The notes under the pieces are model-generated. The model was not told the origin of the DNA, searched no databases, and was given only the letters and a program-made list of their open reading frames with translations. From contig NPFB01000035.1 of the NCBI GenBank assembly GCA_014084085.1, positions 205,516 through 223,086 on the forward strand: a stretch of DNA of 17,571 nucleotides. Reading direction: 5' to 3'. This stretch comes from Hondaea fermentalgiana (taxonomy: Eukaryota > Sar > Bigyra > Thraustochytrida > Thraustochytriidae). A program made the translations under genes and the position numbers. Below, one piece after another: positions 1 to 9,100 of this stretch. Position 1 is the stretch's first letter. Each line of letters begins with the position of its first letter.

Positions 1-1278
1 GGGGCGGGCCGCCCCCCGCGGTTCGGTGGTGAGCGTGCCTAAACTCGTAGTGGCGCGGGGCGCGCGGTATGAAAGGCGGTGGAAGGAGGGACCCGCGGGG
101 CGGGGCGGAGGCGCAGGCGGCGCAAGCAGGAAAGAATTTGAACCGCGGGCGGCACGAGAAAGGAATCGCCAGTCCCAGTCACATACGGGTTTAACGAAGG
201 CCTTCCGTCTGGCGAGAGGCCGGCGGCGATTCCTCGCGCCGCAGACACGACAACCTCCCTCCCTCCGCCGCCGGCTCCGCCCGCCTGCCCGCCCGCTTGC
301 CCGCTCGCCCGCTCGCCAGCCCGCGCGCGCCGGAGCCCGCTCGCGCGCCGGGTCCCGAGCGCCTGCGCCAGCGCGGCCAGCGGCCAGCCGCCGGAGTCCG
401 CGGGATCGGTTTGAACGTACCGCTGTCTGTGCCTTGGCTTGGCTTGGCCGCCCTGCCCGGCGTGGATCCGATTCGATCAGAGCGCCGCGACGCCGCGCGC
501 CGCGAGCGAGCTCCGCGCGCGCCCGCCCCTTCGCGCGCCAAAGGCACCGGGAGACGGCGCGAGGCGGCGCCCTGGCCGCGCGGACGGAAGGCCTGCCTGG
601 CGCTGGCGCCGGAGCCTCTGATCTGCGTGCCTCTGCATACGCACAAGCATACATACTACATACATACGTAGGTCCGCAGCGCTCGTGCTCGAGCCCGTGC
701 TCGAGTTCGAGTTCGAGTTCGGGTTCGAGGCCAACTTCGAGGTCGACCTCGAGGGCGAGGCCGGCTTCGAGGGCGAGGCCGAGAGCGAGGACTTGCTCGG
801 CGTAGGGATCTCGAGCGACCGCCGAGCGCAGTTCCTGCTGCTCCGTCGTTCGTATCTCTGGCCCCTGCCCGAGCGAGCGAGACAAGCACGTGCAGCTCGG
901 CTTGCGCAAGGACGAACACAAGCACGAGGAAGGGCTGCTCGGAACCCGACCTGCGAGCGGAGATACACAGACGGAGAGACAGACGCGCCGGCGGGCAGGC
1001 AGCCGGGCAGGCACGGGGAGACAGACGCAGAAACGAAAGAGCGAGCGCGCAGAAAGCCCAAGCAAGCTGCGAAAGGGCTGACGCGGGGGCGGGATCATCG
1101 CCGCTTTGGCAAGGCGAGGTTGGATTGGGTGGCTCGAGTGGGCGACACGCGCGCACGCTCGTGAGCGTGCGGGCCGCGCACTCGCCCGTCCACCCTGGCC
1201 AGCCACGGACCGGGGCCGGCAGAGCGGACGGGCACACCCGCAAGGTGCCCGCGACGCGACCGGCAAACCAACAAGAAC
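1..1278. other. GC-rich upstream / 5'UTR region without a convincing gene
   Basis: This stretch precedes the ankyrin-repeat gene. It is strongly GC-rich and built from low-complexity tracts: a C-rich CTCC/GCCC stretch around 255-325, an ATAC-type run near 645-668, the hexamer array at 682-789 and a GAGC-type run near 868-880. Several long open frames cross it on both strands. Their translations are almost entirely Arg/Ala/Pro/Ser with no recognisable domain, as expected from stop-poor GC-rich DNA. It most likely contains the promoter and 5'UTR of the gene starting at 1279. An unseen 5' exon cannot be excluded. Confidence 0.6.
682..789. repeat. Degenerate hexanucleotide array (TTCGAG / CTCGAG type), 18 units
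   Basis: Read in register from 682, the sequence divides into 18 hexamers, most ending in CGAG or a one-base variant (CTCGAG, TTCGAG, GGCGAG, GCCGAG). The strict six-base register persists although units differ at the first two positions. One forward frame would encode alternating acidic/hydrophobic dipeptides (LE, FE, GE), but that frame degenerates into Arg/Ala-rich sequence, so I treat it as non-coding. CTCGAG units are self-complementary, so the array could fold in a transcript. Confidence 0.75.
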
Positions 1279-2964
1279 ATGCTGCGGAACGAACTCGAAG
1301 AGGTGGAAGACAAGTTTGATCGGGTCTCCATCCGCAAACGCGCGCGCAACGTCTCCTTCGTGGGCAGCCGCAGACACTGCACGCCTCGCATCGGGTCAGA
1401 TGCCGTCGTCTCGCGCTCCCCCGGCACCCTTGGCTCGCACCACAAGGCAGTCAGCTTCAGTCTCAATGATAGGGGCTCCGTTGACCTGCGCAAATGCCTT
1501 CTCGATGACCAGGCCGACGAGGTAGAGGGTCTCCTCGAGTGCTCCCCGGGAGAGCGCTTTGGGTCGCTTCGCCTCACCCCTCTCATGATTGCCGCGCGTG
1601 CCGGCGAACTCAGCATCGTCGAGACGCTTCTCGATCGCGGGGCAAGCCCCATGGACTCCGACGCACGCGGCTTCGACGCGCTCATGTACGCTGTGCGAGA
1701 CGGCCACGCCCTGGTGGCGCACCTGCTTCTCCGGGCCATCAAGTACGCCGTCAGCCGCTCCGGCGAGACCGGTTACTCCTTTTTCAACAAGCATGGCCTC
1801 ACCCACATGCTTTACGCCGCCACCAATGGCCGCACAAACTGCGTAGATATTCTGCGACGCAACGGAAGCCGCGTTGACCTCCCCGACGCCACAGGCTTCA
1901 CGCCTCTTATGGCTGCCTGCCAGAACGGGCACTTAGAGACTGCAAAACGTCTCCTCGACTATGGTGCGAAAATAAACCGTCGCGACCGAGTCGGCATGAC
2001 TGCACTCGCCTGGGCCGTGCGCGAAGGCTCCGCTGTTTGCACCGAGCTTTTGCTGCGCCATGGTGCAGACGTCGAGCTCGCCGATAAACGCCGCCGCCCA
2101 CCCCTCTTTTGGGCAGTCATGGAGGGCCACAGCGCTATTGGCGAACGTCTCTTGCAAGCTGGCGCAACCGTATGCGATACGGTTCGCTACGCAGTCTTGC
2201 ATTCGCACCAAGTCGCCAGCCAGGCGCGCCACGAGTCTCGTGGTCGCGCTCACCATCCCCAGCAACTTCAACAGCAACAGCAGCAGCAGCTCCACGAGCA
2301 ACAGCAGCAGCAACAGCAGCAGCAACAGCTCCACGAGCAACAGCACCAGCACCAGCAAAACAATGACCAAGACTTTCAGCACCAACAAAACAACGAGCAT
2401 GAGCTTGTGCGTGGCGCTCATCAGCAACACCCCAACGAACAGCGCACGGGCCAAGGCATTGTGGCGGGCGCCTGCACAGGGTCGCAGGCCCAGCTCGACG
2501 CCGACGCACTCCACCTCAAGCAGCGCATCCAGCAGCAGGACAAGGAAATGCTGCAGGGACAGCAGCAAGAAGACCAGGTTGATCAGCTCGACGCCAGTCT
2601 CAACTCCTTCGATACCATATTTGAGGCTGACGAAGACAGCGGAAACGATGACACGCGCGCCGAGGACTCTGAGTCCGACGAATTCTCCTCGGACCAGTCC
2701 CCTGACCATATGAGCATGTCGCGTCTCGAGCTGCCTCGCACAGGCCTGCCGCTCGCTCCCCGCCACGCACAGCAGCCTCGCCAGCAACACCGCCAGCCTG
2801 ACGACGAGGACGACGGCGAGAACGATGCTGATGATGACGAGGATCACGATGATGGCGCCGTTTTCGATTTAGACGACGACGACGACATCATGACCATGAC
2901 ACGTCACATTCCACCCTCGTCCTCCATGCCGGCTGCCCTCCCTTCCGTCATCCCCACGCTTTGA
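1279..2964 (+). CDS. Ankyrin-repeat protein with polyQ and acidic C-terminal tails
   Basis: The 561-residue product has about six ankyrin repeats at roughly residues 98-300. Several carry the consensus core (for example TPLMAACQNGHLETAKRLLDYGA and TALAWAVREGSAVCTELLLRHGA). The repeats stack into a protein-binding surface, but no partner can be inferred. Residues 1-95 are basic and Ser-rich without a known domain. After the repeats comes a Gln/His-rich tract (about 328-375). Acidic low-complexity stretches follow at about 450-480 and 515-545, where Asp-Glu runs dominate. No membrane segment, kinase or other catalytic domain is visible, so an adaptor or nuclear regulatory role is only a guess. 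The ATG at 1279 has A at -3 and lies shortly before the first structured region. The stop is the first of six successive TGA codons. Confidence is high that this is a gene and an ankyrin protein, low for any function. Confidence 0.9.
   Translation: MLRNELEEVEDKFDRVSIRKRARNVSFVGSRRHCTPRIGSDAVVSRSPGTLGSHHKAVSFSLNDRGSVDLRKCLLDDQADEVEGLLECSPGERFGSLRLTPLMIAARAGELSIVETLLDRGASPMDSDARGFDALMYAVRDGHALVAHLLLRAIKYAVSRSGETGYSFFNKHGLTHMLYAATNGRTNCVDILRRNGSRVDLPDATGFTPLMAACQNGHLETAKRLLDYGAKINRRDRVGMTALAWAVREGSAVCTELLLRHGADVELADKRRRPPLFWAVMEGHSAIGERLLQAGATVCDTVRYAVLHSHQVASQARHESRGRAHHPQQLQQQQQQQLHEQQQQQQQQQQLHEQQHQHQQNNDQDFQHQQNNEHELVRGAHQQHPNEQRTGQGIVAGACTGSQAQLDADALHLKQRIQQQDKEMLQGQQQEDQVDQLDASLNSFDTIFEADEDSGNDDTRAEDSESDEFSSDQSPDHMSMSRLELPRTGLPLAPRHAQQPRQQHRQPDDEDDGENDADDDEDHDDGAVFDLDDDDDIMTMTRHIPPSSSMPAALPSVIPTL
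2260..2358 (+). repeat. CAG/CAA tract encoding polyglutamine
   Basis: Mixed CAG and CAA codons encode two runs of seven to ten Gln, separated by copies of Leu-His-Glu, inside the ankyrin gene. The CTCCACGAG interruption occurs twice with near-identical flanks, suggesting a duplicated segment. On the opposite strand it yields a poly-Leu/Val open frame, which is a shadow. Confidence 0.85.
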
Positions 2965-3387
2965 TGATGATGATGATGACTGTTACAAGAGAATTTGAAG
3001 AGAAAAAGAAAAAATTGCTTTGATACAACCCATTTCTTTGTGTATATGCTGACTTCGCATCTCGTTCTCTTCCTTTTTACAGAAACGAGGCCTCAAGAGT
3101 GACGATTCGCAGGTTGATCGCCATCCGTCTCCACCGTCACATTTCCGCCACGTGAAACGTCGCTTCTGTCTGGAGCATAACAACACACAAAAAAAAAAAT
3201 CGTGTCATTCACAAAGAAAAGATTCAAATCCGAAAAAAACAAACCCGCTTTCGCAGTCTTTGACATCATCCGTCACGTCTCACTCGCGTGCCATCGTCAA
3301 TTCATATCCTTTTGTCGCAGTTCAAAATCGTTGCTGCTCTTGTATACGTCTACTATATCATATTCAGGCTTCGTTCCATTCCGCAGC
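2965..3387. other. Convergent intergenic region (ankyrin gene / DPH5)
   Basis: This is the 3' flank shared by two convergent genes. It opens with five further TGA triplets, then becomes AT-richer with an A11 run around 3189-3199. A CT-rich TTTTTACAG near 3075-3083 resembles a splice acceptor, but no coding sequence with recognisable homology follows. I see no RNA gene here. It presumably holds the 3'UTRs and polyadenylation sites of both genes. Confidence 0.6.
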
Positions 3388-4284
3388 TCATGCACCTTCA
3401 CTGTCGTCATCGTCCTCGCCGTCCTCGCCAGCGCCAGACTCAGCTTCTGTCTCGACACGCTTGTCTTCTGCCGTGGGGCGAAAGAGCGCGAGCATCTCCT
3501 CTTCAATAACATGAGTTTCGCCCACAATCACAAGCGAGTGCAAAGGAGGTCCAAACTCAACTTCAAGAAGCTCTTGCATTGTGCCGGCGATGATCTTTTG
3601 CGAGGCCTGGCCGACGCGGGCAACACCCACGCATCGCGTCGTCTCGCGCGAAAGTACGCCTTGCTTGCGCACCTCCTCCTCAATGTAGAGTAACTGCTCA
3701 ATCGCCTCTTTGATGGTCATGTACCGGGGCGGGTCGTAGACGAACTTGCCCGTCGTCTCTAGTTTCTCGATATTCGGCTCTTTCACCTTGATGTCGAGCA
3801 AGCACAGCGAGTGGAGCTTGGCCTTGGCATTCACCTCAATCTTGTCGTAAAAGCTGTCCGGCTTCCAGTTGCCCTGAAAGAGCGGAATCGACACTGTCTG
3901 GCCAAAGTTGTAGAGTTGCAGACCGCAGCTCCCGATCGCATTCATAATCGACGCATTGTGAATGACCTGCACCTTGATGCCCTTTTGCACAGCGCGCAAG
4001 TACATGTCCGTGTGCGTGGTGGCCCCAAACGGATCGCCGACAACGAGCAGCGCAACATCAGTCTCCTCGGCACCCTCGAGAATTTCGTCTGACCCGCTCT
4101 CAACGAGCTCGCGATCTGCCAGTCGCACTGGCTTGCCGTAGTACGCCTCGAGTTTCGCTGTGTCCACGCCCAGGATGGACGTGTAGTGCTCAAGAAAGAC
4201 GCGCTCACAGCTCTTGACGGCCTCAAGACCCTTGACAGTGATGTCCGTCTCGTCGCCAAGTCCGAGCCCAATAATGTACAGCAT
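3388..4284 (-). CDS. DPH5: Diphthine methyl ester synthase (diphthamide biosynthesis methyltransferase)
   Basis: The 298-residue protein matches the DPH5 family along its length; the human protein is of similar size (about 285). It is an S-adenosylmethionine-dependent methyltransferase of the tetrapyrrole-methylase (TP-methylase) fold. It multiply methylates the modified histidine of translation elongation factor 2 to give diphthine methyl ester, in the cytosol. Visible signatures are the N-terminal MLYIIGLGLGDETDITVKG (Gly-rich SAM site), VVGDPFGATTHTD at about 81-93, VIHNASIMNAIGSCGLQLYNFG around 109-130, and LCLLDIKVKEPN and YDPPRYM further on. The C-terminal LHSLVIVGETHVIEEEML is also typical. 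The last ~25 residues form an acidic Asp/Glu tail that is not part of the catalytic fold. The start at 4284 has A at -3 and fits the conserved N-terminus exactly. The substrate EF2 is not encoded in the window. Confidence 0.97.
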   Translation of the reverse strand: MLYIIGLGLGDETDITVKGLEAVKSCERVFLEHYTSILGVDTAKLEAYYGKPVRLADRELVESGSDEILEGAEETDVALLVVGDPFGATTHTDMYLRAVQKGIKVQVIHNASIMNAIGSCGLQLYNFGQTVSIPLFQGNWKPDSFYDKIEVNAKAKLHSLCLLDIKVKEPNIEKLETTGKFVYDPPRYMTIKEAIEQLLYIEEEVRKQGVLSRETTRCVGVARVGQASQKIIAGTMQELLEVEFGPPLHSLVIVGETHVIEEEMLALFRPTAEDKRVETEAESGAGEDGEDDDDSEGA

Positions 4285-4556
4285 CTTGCCTACTTGTCTG
4301 CGCGCCTGCTCGCTTGCGCGCTCGCTTGCTCGCCCACTTGCGCGCTCCTTGTCTTGTCTTTAGCTGTCTGGGCGGGGTCTCAACCACTCATCAACATTTG
4401 TCTTGGAAAAAAAAAAAAAAAAAAACTAAGCAAGGAAAGAGGGGGGACCAGAGTGCAGACACCGAGGAGGAAAAACGAAAAGAAAGAAAGCTCGATTGAA
4501 ATGAATAGTATGGAGGTAGAAAAAAGAAACACAACAGCATGGCGACAACAGAGCAC
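4285..4556 (-). promoter_or_regulatory. DPH5 upstream region with poly(T) tract and GAGC/AAGC repeats
   Basis: This spacer separates the channel gene stop from the DPH5 start, both on the minus strand. Near the DPH5 ATG the sense strand carries alternating GCGAGC and GCAAGC units (about 4297-4345), including a 12-mer, GCGAGCAGGCGC, that recurs twice upstream of the channel gene. Further up is a 19-base A run on the plus strand (4407-4425), which is poly(T) in the direction of transcription. A promoter role is inferred from position only. Confidence 0.45.
4407..4425. repeat. Homopolymer A19 (poly T on the sense strand of flanking genes)
   Basis: An uninterrupted run of 19 A lies between the DPH5 promoter side and the channel gene 3' end. 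It may be a nucleosome-depleting poly(dA:dT) element. It is not a retrotransposon tail, because no element or target-site duplication is visible beside it. Confidence 0.85.
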
Positions 4557-5549
4557 TCAAGGAACAACGTTGCCAATGATAGAGGAAAAGACCCGCTCAG
4601 ATTCCGGGGACGCGAACTCCGCGTTGATGCTCTCAGGCGTGAGATCCTTGAACGCAGTGTCGAGGCGGCGAAAGTCACTCAAATCCACCTTGCCTTCCTG
4701 CTCCAGACGGTACATAATAAACTCCATCTTAGTGAGCACCTCAATCAGGTCGCGCTTCGTGTAGTGCTGAATGGCCTCCGTGTCGGTGACGTTGCGCATG
4801 GCAATGATGCCAACACGGGCGGAAAGGTGCTCGCGAATCACATGCTGGCGCTCCTCGCGCTGGGCACGCCACCGGAGCTTGCGAGATTCCAGAATAACGT
4901 CCATCAGACTGCCAATGAGACGAAAAAGCATAAAGACTCCAATCGTGACCCAGAAAATCGCAAACAGACGACCCTCGTGCGTTCGCGGCGCAAGATCTCC
5001 ATAGCCTACCGTCGACAGCGTCGTCACCGTAAAGTAAAGAGAATCCACAAACGAGTAGTCCTCCACGTAGACGAAAAAGATTGTACTGACCAGCATGAGA
5101 AGGAAGACAATGAGGACGTTAATGACGAGCTGTTTACGAGCGCGACTCATGAAGCGCTTCGTCTCTTCTTCGTTGCCCTCCTCCAGCTCCTCGACATCAA
5201 TGGAAAACAAAAAGTCAGAGACCTCGAGTGCGTAGCCCACAAGAAAGAGACTCACCAGCACGTAGCCGGCCGTGAACAGTTTCGTGCCGTCATCATAAGG
5301 GACCACGTCTCCGTACCCGACCGTCGACAGGGTCACCACGGCAAAGTAAAAGGCGTCGTTGAACGTCGTGTCGTACGTCTCATCAAGACCCTGGCTTGTG
5401 TACAGAGGATTAATGTATTGAAACGCCAGGGCGCCGATCAAAGCGTACAAGAACACGCCGAGAATCAGGCCCATGACGATCTTCTTTTGCTCCCACGGCG
5501 TCGTCATCTTGGCCCCGCCATACGACGATTTCTGAAACACGTACACCAT
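4557..5549 (-). CDS. Two-pore-domain potassium channel (TPK-like)
   Basis: The 330-residue protein contains two complete K+ selectivity filters, STVGYGD at residues 75-81 and again at 179-185. Each is preceded by a pore helix (FYFAVVTL, LYFTVTTL) and flanked by hydrophobic membrane segments. Segments lie at roughly 24-45, 90-110, 140-162 and 195-220, so the order is TM-pore-TM twice, as in tandem-pore channels. Both N- and C-termini should face the cytosol. The soluble tail (about 225-330) includes KMEFIMYRLEQEGKVDLSDF. This resembles the C-terminal EF-hand region of plant vacuolar TPK channels, but the Asp ligands of a calcium loop are largely absent. It probably conducts K+ at the plasma or a vacuolar membrane; the location is not evident. 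The first ATG at 5549 sits in a perfect ACCATGG context. Met15 is an alternative start. Confidence 0.93.
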   Translation of the reverse strand: MVYVFQKSSYGGAKMTTPWEQKKIVMGLILGVFLYALIGALAFQYINPLYTSQGLDETYDTTFNDAFYFAVVTLSTVGYGDVVPYDDGTKLFTAGYVLVSLFLVGYALEVSDFLFSIDVEELEEGNEEETKRFMSRARKQLVINVLIVFLLMLVSTIFFVYVEDYSFVDSLYFTVTTLSTVGYGDLAPRTHEGRLFAIFWVTIGVFMLFRLIGSLMDVILESRKLRWRAQREERQHVIREHLSARVGIIAMRNVTDTEAIQHYTKRDLIEVLTKMEFIMYRLEQEGKVDLSDFRRLDTAFKDLTPESINAEFASPESERVFSSIIGNVVP

Positions 5550-6101
5550 GGTCTCGCCGCGCCTGCGCGTCTACTGCCTTCTGGCCGACCTCCACCGCGA
5601 GCAGCTGCGAGCTCGCGCGCGCGCGTGCCCACCTCTTCTCGCACAACCAATGTCCCCCTGAACGCCCGTGCTCAAAGCCTCTCGCTCGCTCGCTCGCTCG
5701 CCTTGGCCTGCGTGCGCCTGCTCGCGTGCGCCTGCTCGCGTGCGCCTCGCCGATCTGCCTCCTTCCTCCGCCGCCGCGCCGCGATCGGGACTTGCCCTGC
5801 CGCGCCGCCGCGCCGCCAAGCAGACCGAGCAGGCCAAGCACGCGAGGCCAACGCAAACGTGCACAGACCCAGAGCCAGCGCGTGCAGCGGCCAGGTGTGC
5901 ACGCGCAAACATACTGTAAGTACACACCCCTTTTCCCTTTTCTGCGCGTTTACAGCACTTGGTTTCTACTATACTATACATTATCGATTGCTGGATAGAT
6001 GAATGAATCGATTGCTCGATGGATCGCCCACATCGACGTGCACGCGCTGGACGTGGAGCTGCAGCCGGTGCTGGCGCTGGTGCCGCCGGTCGCGGCAGCG
6101 G
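5550..6101 (-). promoter_or_regulatory. Upstream region of channel gene and 3' flank of poly(A) polymerase gene
   Basis: No gene is convincing here. The part nearest the channel start is GC-rich. It holds a GAGC tandem run (about 5682-5701) and two copies of a 14-bp unit containing GCGAGCAGGCGC in the sense direction (plus-strand positions 5714-5725 and 5728-5739). The distal part is AT-richer and contains two 18-bp copies of an ATCGATTGCT-based unit spaced 24 bp apart (5983-6000 and 6007-6024). That part probably lies in the 3'UTR of the poly(A) polymerase gene. Confidence 0.5.
5983..6024. repeat. Short tandem repeat, 24-bp period, two copies
   Basis: Two units beginning ATCGATTGCT and ending GGATAGAT or CGATGGAT lie 24 bp apart and match at about 15 of 18 positions. 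They contain palindromic ATCGAT cores. They sit just downstream of the stop of the poly(A) polymerase gene. Confidence 0.6.
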
Positions 6102-9100
6102 TCAGGAGGAGGCGACGGCCGCGGAGGCGGGAGCGGAGGCGGCGGCGGCGGGCTGCCCAGTCTTGGGCCGCGGCGAGAGCGCGCTCGAGGAGGGCCAGCG
6201 CACGATCTTCTGCAGGAGAGGGCTCGCAGTGGGCTGGCCGGCGTGGCCAAAGAGCGCGCGCCGCAAGACGTCCGAGGCGTCCATAAAGGCGCGCTGGATG
6301 GAGGCGATGCGGAAACAGTTGCGGCCGACGTTGTTGCCGGGGCTGAGCGGGTCGTCGATGAAGACCGGGTCGAAGCGGTGCGAGTCGAACGAAGACGCGT
6401 CCGCTTGCACGGAAGACCGCGTCTGCGAAGAGGTCGGCGCCCCAAGACGCTCTCGCAGGTGAAAAGAACTCGTACGCCCTGGCAGGCTCTCCGTGTCCGA
6501 GGACGCGCTGGTAAAGTAGTTCTCCGACTTGCGCGGGAATATCCCCTTGGCCAGCGAGACCCCCATCGCCGCTGCATCAAAGTGACGCCCGTAAAAGTTG
6601 AGAAACCCGAGGAGCAAATGCCCCAGGTGCGCGTTGACGGTGGTCGGATACGCGTGATGCGAAAACTGCCCGTGGCTACTGCTCCGAATGCGCGTCCCAT
6701 TCTGCCGTGGAGCGGGCGTCGCAAGAGCTGGATTCCCGTTTTGCAAATACACCACCACGAGCAAGAGTAAGCCGTACGAGGAGAGGCCACCGGCATAGCC
6801 GTAGCCAAGGCCGCGATCGGCAAGAAACTTTTTCAGAATGAGAAGCAGTGGAGTCAGCGCAAGGTGCTGTTTGCGCAGGGTCGCCACGAGTTTCACCGTG
6901 GCCAGCCCATTGTGCTGATCCGTCTGGAAAGAAATGTCCAGCTGGACTCGCGCCGGCGCCAGCGTCGTCAGCTTGATGATCGGGACAGGCGTCAATATGG
7001 TCTTCACAGTGTCCCCATCGATCCACTCTGCAAAACGAAGCGCCTCTGCAAGATTTTGCTGCCAGCTCATCTTGATGGCGTTGCGTCCTTCCAATGGGCC
7101 CGGCTCGTCCGCAATGTCGTCCTGCATCACCTTGGGGAGGCAAATGACAAGGTCCAAATCTCCATCGGGAAGACTCAGACCACTTGCGCACGAACCGTAC
7201 TTTTTCACGGTTGCGCGGGGCCATAGATGCCGCACAACTCCAGTCACGCGCTCGACAATCACGCCCTCTGCAGAAAGTCGCTGCTTCCGGTGCGTCTGGC
7301 ACGCCTCGACAAAACCGGCAATCTCCAGGTCCAACCTGTGAATACCTTCCATCGACGTTGGCGGCGCACCTTGCCAAAATGCGCCGGCGCTACTTGTGCG
7401 AAACATCTGTGTAGACCCTGCACTCTGCGCCTGCGCTTGCTGTGCCTGCTGATGGTGGTGATGCCGCAAATGTGTGGGCGGGGGAGGTGCAGGGTCCACC
7501 ATTTGACGCTGCTGTTGTTCTTGCTGCTGTTGTTCCTCTTGGTCTTGAATCTCTTGTTGCAGCTGCTCCTGTAAGGTCTGCCCGTGCCATTCGCGAGGAA
7601 AGGGCACGCTAGGCCGCCTGCGATGCACCATCGGGCCGTGCACAGCATCCATGGGGAACGGGTAAAACCAGGGATCTGTAAAGAGGACGCCAGCTGCGTT
7701 CGTATTGTAGTACATTGCATACTGGCTTGAAACGGCATCGAGCATCGGTCCCGGTGCAAAATGGCTGCCCTCTTGCTGTTGCTGTTGCTGCTGCTGCTGG
7801 TGAGGTAGATAAAAGTCTGCCAATGGGGCCTCGATTTGCGAAAGCTGCCGAGGGCGTGCAAGAGGAGTTTGCGGCGCACTCCGAAGACCATTCGGTACCG
7901 GCGACGACGTCTTTCCCACGCCTCCGCTTCGCGAAAGCCCCGTCTTGGTGCCCAGAGCAGACGACGACGACGACGACGATAACGACGACGACGATGATAT
8001 TGGGGTCGCTATGGATGCGGCGTGACCTCGCTGTTGCACACTAGCAACACTCATTCCCGCACTACTCGAAGTGGAAACCACCCGCTTCCCCGATGCAGGC
8101 CTTCGTGCCGACGTCCCAGCTGCTGCGGCAGCAGCATACGACGTGGAGTTTAGCGAGGACGAGGCCGTCCCAGCTAGGTTGTTGGCCGTCGCTGCGCCAT
8201 TCTTTACTGGAACTTGCGACACGGGCGCCATTGCAGGAGTAGACACGCTCGACTTTACAGCGAGCACGGCATCCAAAACACTTGTGATGTGATCGAGCTT
8301 GGCCTCGATTGACCTGCGCCACTCCGCATCGGCGCGCTGATACGAGGCTATTTCCCGATCCTTGGCCAGACACGATTCGCATGCCTGATCAGCTACTGCT
8401 TCATCATTGAGGGTCGATCCCAGAGAAATTGCGCTTTGCGATGAGTCAGAGCGCATGAAGCGCGTCTGACGCTTCGCGGCATCATCAGTGTATGTTTTCT
8501 CGTGCTCCATGATTGCCGAAGCCGCGCCGCAGCTCCCATTACGTCGCTTTGACGTTCTTCGATTCATTGAGCGGCTCGAGCGGGATCCTGCTTCATTTGC
8601 TGACGCAGTGGAGTTGCGCCGATGCCCGTCTGCAGAAAAAGGTCTTCGTCTCCATCGCTTTGAGATCGTCGTCCACTCGCCGTCGTCGCTGTGACTTCCG
8701 TCTTTTAATTCTGTTGTGGATGTCACCATTTCCGTGAGAGCGGTTTCCGACCCAGCTGCCGAGAGCTGAGGCCTATGCTGACTTTCGTGAAGTGAAGCCT
8801 TCTTATTTTCTAATAATGAAGCATCTTCAGCCTCTAGAGACGTAGCCTTTCCGGTCTCTTTTAATGTTGCAGCTTCGCCTTTTTGCGGCGAAGCTCTTTC
8901 ATTCTTCAGTAACGAAGCATTTTCCTTTACCAATATTGTACGCCCGTCCGCAACGGGTTCACGTTGCTCCAGCGCGCTCTCATTTACATCTGCTGTGTCG
9001 ATGGAAGTCGTCGAACGTGCAGTCTCAACATGCGACGCAGCGTCAGTCGTCTCGGTCCATAGCCCATCGTCTCGCCCAGGACCATCATGAGACTCGGTCC

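Noticed and set aside
26..1243. Several long open frames on both strands in the first 1.2 kb
   Set aside because: They overlap each other, consist mainly of Arg/Ala/Pro/Ser from stop-poor GC-rich DNA, and show no domain or motif.
1933..2847. Minus-strand frame of 304 codons rich in Leu and Val
   Set aside because: It is antisense to the ankyrin gene; its poly-Leu runs are simply the complement of the CAG tract.
3067..3085. Splice-acceptor-like TTTTTACAG after the ankyrin stop
   Set aside because: No donor in a sensible position and no coding sequence follows; six stops precede it.
4539..6002. Plus-strand frame of 487 codons
   Set aside because: It runs antisense to the K+ channel gene, whose pore motifs and membrane segments are unambiguous.
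6003..6770. Plus-strand frame of 255 codons
   Set aside because: It is antisense to the catalytic end of the poly(A) polymerase and has no motif of its own.
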